Source: Gimesia chilikensis (GTDB lineage Bacteria; Planctomycetota; Planctomycetia; Planctomycetales; Planctomycetaceae). From it: 64,000 nucleotides of DNA. The translations under genes and the position numbers were made by a program. Shown in pieces: positions 58,433 to 64,000 of this stretch. Each line of letters opens with the position of its first letter. The first letter of the stretch is position 1. The notes under the pieces are model-generated. The model saw only the letters and a program-made list of their open reading frames with translations, searched no databases and was not told where the DNA came from. Location: contig NZ_CP036266.1 in NCBI RefSeq assembly GCF_007744075.1, forward strand, positions 5,069,748 to 5,133,747, written 5' to 3'.

Positions 58433-59533
58433 TCAAGTTGTGTTGTCCGCAGGCACACCATAACGATAATAGGCAGCACAGGCGCCTTCTGACGATACCA
58501 TCGGTGCTCCCAAAGGAGAATCGGGGCTGCAGCGTTTACCGAATTCGGGACAATCCGTTGGCTTCAGCTGACCGGTCATGACTTCATAACTGCGACACGC
58601 ATCATTCTCCAGCACTGGCAGCTCAGATTTTTCAAAACGCAGTCGCGCATCAAAGTGACTCCACTCAGGTCGTAGTTCCAGGCCTCCACGGTGAATCACA
58701 CCGAATCCGCGCCACGCGCGATCGTTGATCTGGTAGATCTCCTGAACCAGGTCGCGTGCGGCCCGATTCCCTGCGGCCTGCACAGCCCGGGCATAACAGT
58801 TTTCCAACCATGCCTGTCCCTGTTCGAGTTGTCGTGCACAGGCCAGTATCCCTTCCAACAGATCCAGGGGCTCGAAGCCGGTGACGACCACGGGTAACTG
58901 ATAGCGTTCCACAAATGATTCATACGATTCGTAGCCCATCACGGTACAGACATGACCTGCCGCCAGAAATGCCTGGACACGATGGTTGCTTGATTCCACC
59001 AGGGACTCCATCGCCGGCTGAACACGCACATGCGAAACCAGCAGACTGAAATTCTGCACTTCATCCCGTTCCGCCTGTCTGACGGCCAGTGCCGTCGCGG
59101 GGGCCGTCGTTTCGAAGCCGACTGCGAAGAAGACGATCTGTCGCTGGGGATTTTTCTGAGCCAGCCTGACCGCATCCAGAGGCGAATACACGATCTGCAC
59201 CTGCCCCCCCGCGGTGCGGACATCGAGCAGCGACCGCTTGCTGCCCGGCACACGCAGCATATCACCAAAGCTGGCGAGGATCGTGTCTTCCCGCTGTGCC
59301 AACTCGCAGGCGAAATCGATGTCTGCCTGACTGGTGACACAGACCGGACAACCGGGACCATGAATCAGTTCTACGGTTTCCTCCAGTTCTGCAGCAATCC
59401 CGTGTCGGAGCAGGCTGTGGGTCTGGCCTCCGCAGACCTCCATCAACGTCCAGCAGCGTGTGGCGCTCTTACGGATTTCATTCAGCAGGTGTTTTGCTGC
59501 AGCCGGGTCTCGATATTCATCCAGATACTTCAT
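58433..59533 (-). CDS. hypD: [NiFe] hydrogenase maturation protein HypD
   Basis: A 366-residue scaffold (start ATG at 59533, overlapping hypC by 4 bases) that with HypC assembles the Fe(CN)2CO unit. It contains M-E-V-C-G-G-Q-T-H, G-P-G-C-P-V-C-V-T, and the C-terminal iron-sulfur motif C-P-E-F-G-K-R-C-S-P-D-S-P-L-G-A-P with later S-S-E-G-A-C-A-A-Y-Y. Confidence 0.95.
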   Translation of the reverse strand: MKYLDEYRDPAAAKHLLNEIRKSATRCWTLMEVCGGQTHSLLRHGIAAELEETVELIHGPGCPVCVTSQADIDFACELAQREDTILASFGDMLRVPGSKRSLLDVRTAGGQVQIVYSPLDAVRLAQKNPQRQIVFFAVGFETTAPATALAVRQAERDEVQNFSLLVSHVRVQPAMESLVESSNHRVQAFLAAGHVCTVMGYESYESFVERYQLPVVVTGFEPLDLLEGILACARQLEQGQAWLENCYARAVQAAGNRAARDLVQEIYQINDRAWRGFGVIHRGGLELRPEWSHFDARLRFEKSELPVLENDACRSYEVMTGQLKPTDCPEFGKRCSPDSPLGAPMVSSEGACAAYYRYGVPADNTT

Positions 59534-59805
59534 GATTCGTACCCCGTGTCGTCTGACTCGGATCCCTGCCAGCCTTCGTCGTCCCCCATCGCAGCCAGCG
59601 TTTTGAAGATCTGTTCTGCTTCCTCGGGATCCACCCGACTGATGGCAATGCCGGCATGGACGATAACGAAATCTCCTTCCTCCGCTTCCGTGACACAGGC
59701 CATATGCACCACGCGACGTACGCCATCGAATTCCACTTCCGCCTGTGCAAAGACGCCGTCCCGTTCCAGCCAGCGTACAATTTTTCCCGGGATACCTAAG
59801 CACAT
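59530..59805 (-). CDS. hypC: [NiFe] hydrogenase maturation chaperone HypC
   Basis: A 91-residue protein beginning M-C-L-G-I-P-G, with the catalytic second Cys and the invariant L-G-I-P-G. It holds the iron centre with HypD and delivers it to the large subunit. It overlaps hypD by 4 bases and hypF by one. The C-terminus is acidic. Confidence 0.95.
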   Translation of the reverse strand: MCLGIPGKIVRWLERDGVFAQAEVEFDGVRRVVHMACVTEAEEGDFVIVHAGIAISRVDPEEAEQIFKTLAAMGDDEGWQGSESDDTGYES

Positions 59806-62087
59806 TAGTTCGTGTCCTTCCTTTCCCGTCTGGCTAGCGCAATCGCCAGCTGACCCGCCGCCAGGCCGCTATCGTTGGGGGGGATCCGTCCCGGGAAACC
59901 AAGCTCCTGTCCATTCTGTCTGATTTCAGCTGCGACCGTTTCGACCAGGCAACGATTCTGAAACACGCCCCCTCCCAGAACAACGGGAAACTCCGCATAC
60001 GAAGCACAAAAACGGGCAATCCCGCGTGCCAGCCCCCGATGAAAACGCATCGCCATCCGCCCCGGTTCAACTCCCTGCAGCCGATCCTCCCAGATCTGTC
60101 TGACCGCCGGTCGCCAGTCGAGTTCCCGCAGATCGCCCTCCTGAACCGGAAAGTCATATGCGCCTGGTTCTTCTGCATCACAAGCCGCTTCCAGCAGCAT
60201 TGCTGCCTGGCCCTCAAAACCGGAATGTCTACAGCCCAGGATCAGTGAGGCCACTCCATCAAACAGCCGCCCCGCGCTACTCGTCAGTGGGGAGAGACGT
60301 CGGGATTCCGCGATTTTGAGCAGCGTCGCCACCTGTGCCTGCTCGATTTCCAGATGATATGCCGCCTGGTCTCCTACCGCGTCTGTAAGTAATGTCACCG
60401 CAATTCGCCACGGTTCGCGAATCGCCTGTTCGCCACCCGGTAATGCGAACGGCAACAATCGCCCGATGCGTTCATATTCCCGAGCGCTCGCGAGTAAGAA
60501 TTCGCCTCCCCAGATGGTCTGATCTTCGCCCCAGCCGGTTCCATCGAATGCGACTCCCAGGACACGTCGTTCCAGCCAGCCCTGCTCCAGCATGCCTGCT
60601 GCGATGTGTGCATGATGATGCTGCACCAGTTCCAGTGGAATGTTTTCACGTTCCGCCCACTGAGTCGTGAAATAATCCGGGTGTTGATCACAGACCAGCC
60701 CCGCAGGCGAGACATCGTAAAGTTGTTTGAGAGCCTCTAACTGATCCAGATAGCGTTCACAAGCGGCTACGTTATCCAGCTCTCCGATATGCGGTCCCAA
60801 TATCGCCTGCTGTCCGTTACACAGCGCGAAAGCAGACTTCTGCTGCCCTCCTGTGGCTATCAGTGGTTCACCTCTTCCCACAGGCAGGGAGAGCGGAGCC
60901 AGCCCGCGGGCCAGCCGAATGGTGACACTGCGTCCCGCCATGACACGGACGACACTGTCATCGACGGGGCGCTGAATCGGCCGGTCGTGTTCCAGCCACA
61001 GTTCTGCACCTTCACGGATCTCGGCTTCGATTGCCTTTGATTGACAGGGGATGGGCGATCCTTCCCGGTTCGCGCTGGTGACAACCAGAGGAAATCGGCA
61101 TTGATCCAGCAGCAGTGCATGCAGCGGTGTCGTGGGTAACATCACCCCCAGGGTCTGTAATCCGGCATTCAACTTACGTGACAGACCAGACTCCTGCCGG
61201 GCACGCAGCAGTACAATCGGCGACATGGCGGAACTGAGCTCCCCGGCTTCCACGTCGTCTACAATCGCCAGTCGCTGTGCTTCTGCAAGCGATCGGACCA
61301 TGACAGCCAGGGGCTTGGACGGTCGATGTTTCAGTCGACGTAATGTCTGAACCGCGGCATCAGAACGGGCATCGATAAGTAACTGATAGCCTCCCAGGCC
61401 CCGCAGCCCCACAATCTGCCCACGTGCTAATGCCTGAGCTGCTCTCTCAATTGAAAGCGGACCTGAGGCAACAGTATTTCCTTGAGAATCCGTCCCCCAG
61501 ACTTGAGGTCCACAGTCCGGACAGGCGATGGTTTGCGCATGAAACCGTCTGTCAGTCACGGACTCATATTCGGCGGCACACGCTTCACACATGTCGAACT
61601 CTGCCATTCCTGTCTGCCGTCGTTCGTAAGGCATGGCTTTAATCAGCGAATAGCGGGGACCACAGTCCGTGCAGCTGTTAAACGGATATTGATAACGACG
61701 ATCGTCAGGATCGAAGGTTTCTGCGAGACACGACTGACAGACGGCCTGATCCGATGGAACTGCGGTTCTCAGCAAGCCAACCTCGTCACTCTCCTGAATT
61801 TGAAATGAACTCATACCCTCATATTCAACAGATTGACGCTCCCGTGTTTCCAGTTCTGCTGGTAGACGTGACTCCAGCCCCTCTTCGAAACGTTGCACCA
61901 GTGACACAGGTCCCTCTATGTACAGCTTTACCCCCGCTGAGGTGTTACAGATTGAACCGGCCAGTCCCAGTTCGTACGCCCAGCGTGCTACCGCGGGTCT
62001 CAAGCCGATTCCCTGCACACGACCGTTGTACGTAATCTGTACGGCGATCTGTGTTACTTCCGGATTACTGATTGCCTGCCGGTTCAT
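59805..62087 (-). CDS. hypF: Carbamoyltransferase HypF
   Basis: A 760-residue enzyme supplying the carbamoyl group of the CN ligand from carbamoyl phosphate. N-terminal acylphosphatase domain has G-R-V-Q-G-I-G-L-R-P; two zinc fingers follow (C-Q-S-C and C-T-D-C, then C-E-A-C and C-P-D-C); the YrdC-like and Kae1-like domains come next with H-H-A-H-I-A. The start at 62087 lies inside the end of hypB by 23 bases; a longer frame to 62165 is unlikely. Confidence 0.94.
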   Translation of the reverse strand: MNRQAISNPEVTQIAVQITYNGRVQGIGLRPAVARWAYELGLAGSICNTSAGVKLYIEGPVSLVQRFEEGLESRLPAELETRERQSVEYEGMSSFQIQESDEVGLLRTAVPSDQAVCQSCLAETFDPDDRRYQYPFNSCTDCGPRYSLIKAMPYERRQTGMAEFDMCEACAAEYESVTDRRFHAQTIACPDCGPQVWGTDSQGNTVASGPLSIERAAQALARGQIVGLRGLGGYQLLIDARSDAAVQTLRRLKHRPSKPLAVMVRSLAEAQRLAIVDDVEAGELSSAMSPIVLLRARQESGLSRKLNAGLQTLGVMLPTTPLHALLLDQCRFPLVVTSANREGSPIPCQSKAIEAEIREGAELWLEHDRPIQRPVDDSVVRVMAGRSVTIRLARGLAPLSLPVGRGEPLIATGGQQKSAFALCNGQQAILGPHIGELDNVAACERYLDQLEALKQLYDVSPAGLVCDQHPDYFTTQWAERENIPLELVQHHHAHIAAGMLEQGWLERRVLGVAFDGTGWGEDQTIWGGEFLLASAREYERIGRLLPFALPGGEQAIREPWRIAVTLLTDAVGDQAAYHLEIEQAQVATLLKIAESRRLSPLTSSAGRLFDGVASLILGCRHSGFEGQAAMLLEAACDAEEPGAYDFPVQEGDLRELDWRPAVRQIWEDRLQGVEPGRMAMRFHRGLARGIARFCASYAEFPVVLGGGVFQNRCLVETVAAEIRQNGQELGFPGRIPPNDSGLAAGQLAIALARRERKDTN

Positions 62088-62754
62088 AGATGGACTCGAT
62101 TTTTTCCTGATACTGCTGTTCCAGAAATTCACACCATTCCTGAATGCCACCATTATCGATTGCACACGTCGTCAGGACATTCAGCTCGGGTTGAATTTTC
62201 AACGCATCCTCGGTCACTGCTTCGAGGGAAAACGGGACATACGGCAGCAGATCCTGCTTGGTCACAACCATGGCCTGACTGGTGCGAAACATCTTGGGAT
62301 ACTTTCCCGGCTTATCGTCCCCTTCCGTGGTGCTGATCAGGACCACTCGAAGGTGCTCTGCCAGATCGTGGGACGCCGGACAGACCAGGTTGCCCACGTT
62401 CTCGATAAACAGAAAGTCGACCGCTGGATCTCCCAGTGCCTGCAATCCCCGCTGCACAAGAGGCAGTTCCAGATGACAGGCGCCCCCCGTTGTCAACTGG
62501 GCGACCGGGACTAAGGGCGCCAGGCGTTGTGCATCCCGGTCTGTTTCCAGATCACCAACCAGCACGGCCATGCTGCGGCGACCAGCCCAATGCCGGGCCG
62601 TCGCTTCCAGCAGAGAGGTTTTCCCTGAACCGGGGGAGGAAAGCAGGTTGATCACCAACGTCCCCCGCCGACCGAGTCGTTCCCGTTCTGCAGCCGCGTC
62701 TGCTTTCTGTTCCGCCTGAATGTCCCGTCTGACAGATAACACGCGGGTGTTCAT
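62065..62754 (-). CDS. hypB: Hydrogenase nickel incorporation GTPase HypB
   Basis: A 229-residue GTPase: P-loop S-S-P-G-S-G-K-T-S at about 39-47, metal-site C-H in G-G-A-C-H-L-E, I-E-N-V-G-N-L-V-C-P and T-K-Q-D in the NKxD position. The N-terminal C-x2-C-G-C motif and His-rich nickel-storage stretch of some HypB proteins are absent. It overlaps hypA by 4 bases. Confidence 0.95.
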   Translation of the reverse strand: MNTRVLSVRRDIQAEQKADAAAERERLGRRGTLVINLLSSPGSGKTSLLEATARHWAGRRSMAVLVGDLETDRDAQRLAPLVPVAQLTTGGACHLELPLVQRGLQALGDPAVDFLFIENVGNLVCPASHDLAEHLRVVLISTTEGDDKPGKYPKMFRTSQAMVVTKQDLLPYVPFSLEAVTEDALKIQPELNVLTTCAIDNGGIQEWCEFLEQQYQEKIESIYEPAGNQ

Positions 62755-63122
62755 AATTTCGCTCCTGTCACTGTATTTTCAGAATCGACAGTAATACTCA
62801 TCAGTTTCACCTGGTCTCCCTGAATCACCTCAACGGGGCCGGTTCCACAAGCCGGACAGAGAAACTCAAATTTCTGCACTTCAAAACACTGACCACACAG
62901 TCGACATTCCGCTTTGACCGGCACGATCTCCAGCACGAGACGACATTCCTTCGAGAACCATTCTCTCGCCAGTTCTGTAAAAGCCGATTCAAACAACAGT
63001 GGTTCGACTCCCGACAGGTCTCCGACCTGCATCTGAATCTCTTTCACCACGCCCCCGCCATCGTCGGCAACGATCTGCTGAACCTGATTCAACAGCGTCT
63101 GTACCAGAGACCGTTCATGCAT
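62751..63122 (-). CDS. hypA: Hydrogenase nickel incorporation protein HypA
   Basis: A 123-residue protein starting M-H-E-R-S-L; His2 and Glu3 are the nickel-binding residues of the family and fix the start at 63122. A zinc site is formed by C-R-L-C and C-P-A-C around residues 77-98. It overlaps the protease gene by 8 bases and passes nickel to the hydrogenase with HypB. Confidence 0.94.
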   Translation of the reverse strand: MHERSLVQTLLNQVQQIVADDGGGVVKEIQMQVGDLSGVEPLLFESAFTELAREWFSKECRLVLEIVPVKAECRLCGQCFEVQKFEFLCPACGTGPVEVIQGDQVKLMSITVDSENTVTGAKL

Positions 63123-63594
63123 GATCGACCCCCAGAGCGCGTCTCGCATCCCATTCCCGACAGATCGACTCGACTGCGCGTTCCACGCCGGCAGACACCT
63201 CTGACGAGATGACATCTCCTGGAACTGTCTCTGCGATTTCTACGCCCCAGATGATAACCTGAGCAGGAAGGAGCCCCAGTTCTTCCGCCAGCAATAACAC
63301 ACCCGGCAGTGCGATCTGATGTGTCCCCGACCAGTTCACCTGATCCAGTTCAGCAGTAGGCCACTGCCAGTGATGTATGCTCCCCACCGGGCCAGCGCCG
63401 CGACAGGCATCACAGATGACGAGAGGAGACGCAGGATCGAGCCAGTTGAGCAGATCATCCGGCGTGCGAGAGAGGTGAACGATCGCCTGAGACAGGTCTC
63501 TTGTCTTCAGTGCGCGGACTATTTCCCAGCCAGCCTGATCATCGCCGTGCGGACTGCCGAGCCCTGCGATCTGTATCTGTCGGGAATCTGTCAT
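63115..63594 (-). CDS. Hydrogenase maturation protease (HoxW/HycI type)
   Basis: A 159-residue endopeptidase that trims the C-terminal tail of the hydrogenase large subunit after nickel insertion. It has the family opening G-L-G-S-P-H-G-D-D-Q-A-G, with Asp residues for the nickel probe, and I-C-D-A-C-R-G-A-G near residue 60. It follows the large-subunit gene by three bases. Confidence 0.85.
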   Translation of the reverse strand: MTDSRQIQIAGLGSPHGDDQAGWEIVRALKTRDLSQAIVHLSRTPDDLLNWLDPASPLVICDACRGAGPVGSIHHWQWPTAELDQVNWSGTHQIALPGVLLLAEELGLLPAQVIIWGVEIAETVPGDVISSEVSAGVERAVESICREWDARRALGVDHA

Positions 63595-63597
63595 AAA

Positions 63598-64000
63598 TCA
63601 GGATCGTTCTATTGTGACATTCAGAAAATGGGTGGAACAACTGATGCACGGATCATAGGCCCGTACCAGATTTTCACAGAGACGGGCTACCTGTGACTCT
63701 TCTTTCTTTATTACTTGACGTACCCACGCTTTCAGATCGAGTTCAATCTGTGCCTGATTCTGTGAAGTCGGAGGAATAATGTCCGCCTCGACGATCTTTC
63801 CTTCAGTGTCAATTTCATAACGATGAAAGAGTGTTCCGCGGGGCGCTTCCGTCGCCGACATGCCCACACCTGCCTGGTATTCATAAGTCATGCGAGGCTG
63901 CTTTGTGGAATGCTCGTCGCGAAGAATCTGCAGCGCCTCTTCGTACGAGTGCACCAGTTCCAGCCCCCGGGCAATGATGGCTCGATGCGGATTCCTGCAC
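63598..64000 (-). CDS. [NiFe] hydrogenase large subunit, C-terminal part (cut by window edge)
   Basis: The frame runs open to base 64000, so about the last 133 residues are seen. N-P-H-R-A-I-I-A-R and the C-terminal D-P-C-I-S-C-S-T-H, which carries two nickel-binding cysteines, are diagnostic. A nine-residue tail (F-L-N-V-T-I-E-R-S) would be cut off by the protease. The D-P-C-x-S-C-S-T-H form fits group 3 cytoplasmic NAD(P)- or F420-linked enzymes. The remaining subunits lie outside. Confidence 0.88.
   Translation of the reverse strand, partial: CRNPHRAIIARGLELVHSYEEALQILRDEHSTKQPRMTYEYQAGVGMSATEAPRGTLFHRYEIDTEGKIVEADIIPPTSQNQAQIELDLKAWVRQVIKKEESQVARLCENLVRAYDPCISCSTHFLNVTIERS

Overview
The window looks like chromosome from a planctomycete (Planctomycetota, probably a Gimesia-like marine lineage). 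This is inferred from the gene mix: a formylmethanofuran dehydrogenase A subunit (H4MPT-linked C1 pathway), a DUF1080 protein, a secreted sulfatase, an N-type ATPase, many signal-peptide proteins, GTG/TTG starts and frequent genes without a Shine-Dalgarno. No rRNA, tRNA, CRISPR array, insertion sequence or prophage was found. Both ends cut genes.

Layout. 1-3.2 kb: ribose-type sugar ABC transporter (binding protein cut by the left edge, double ATPase, permease). 3.2-5.2 kb: FmdB-like small protein and FhcA. 5.3-12.8 kb: inorganic-carbon module, with a beta-carbonic anhydrase facing away from DabA plus two proton-translocating (NuoL-like and NuoM-like) subunits. 13-14.8 kb: MogA and an EboB-like TatD hydrolase. 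15-19.8 kb: four overlapping genes encoding a HupE-like periplasmic-domain membrane protein, an ABC ATPase, an FtsX-type permease and a ZnuA-like metal-binding lipoprotein, divergent from two small membrane proteins. 21.5-32.6 kb: housekeeping and accessory genes (argB, MacB-like exporter, dnaJ, rnpA, yidD, usp, ferredoxin, squalene-cyclase-fold protein, histone-deacetylase-like hydrolase). 33-41.5 kb: HEAT-repeat, enolase-superfamily, leucine-rich-repeat, glycosyltransferase, diguanylate cyclase, DUF1080 and hypothetical proteins.

41.6-43.8 kb holds the most striking observation. The DAHP synthase gene is preceded by a strong promoter, an unlisted 42-codon leader ORF with a good ribosome-binding site and 13 Phe/Tyr/Trp codons, and a perfect 11-bp intrinsic terminator ending 35 bases before the gene, with an alternative pairing that would exclude the terminator. 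This is the architecture of ribosome-mediated transcription attenuation of the first step of aromatic amino-acid synthesis.

43.8-49.5 kb: sulfatase, alcohol dehydrogenase, hemerythrin-like protein and PEP synthase. 49.9-56.7 kb: complete N-ATPase operon atpDCQRBEFAG. 56.8-64 kb: CBS protein, then on the minus strand a tightly overlapping [NiFe] hydrogenase maturation operon (large subunit C-terminus, protease, hypA, B, F, C, D, E). Together the last 18 kb read as an energy and low-oxygen survival region: hydrogen turnover, ion-gradient maintenance by an ATP-driven pump, PEP recycling, alcohol oxidation or reduction and O2/NO-sensing-type proteins. That joint role is inference.
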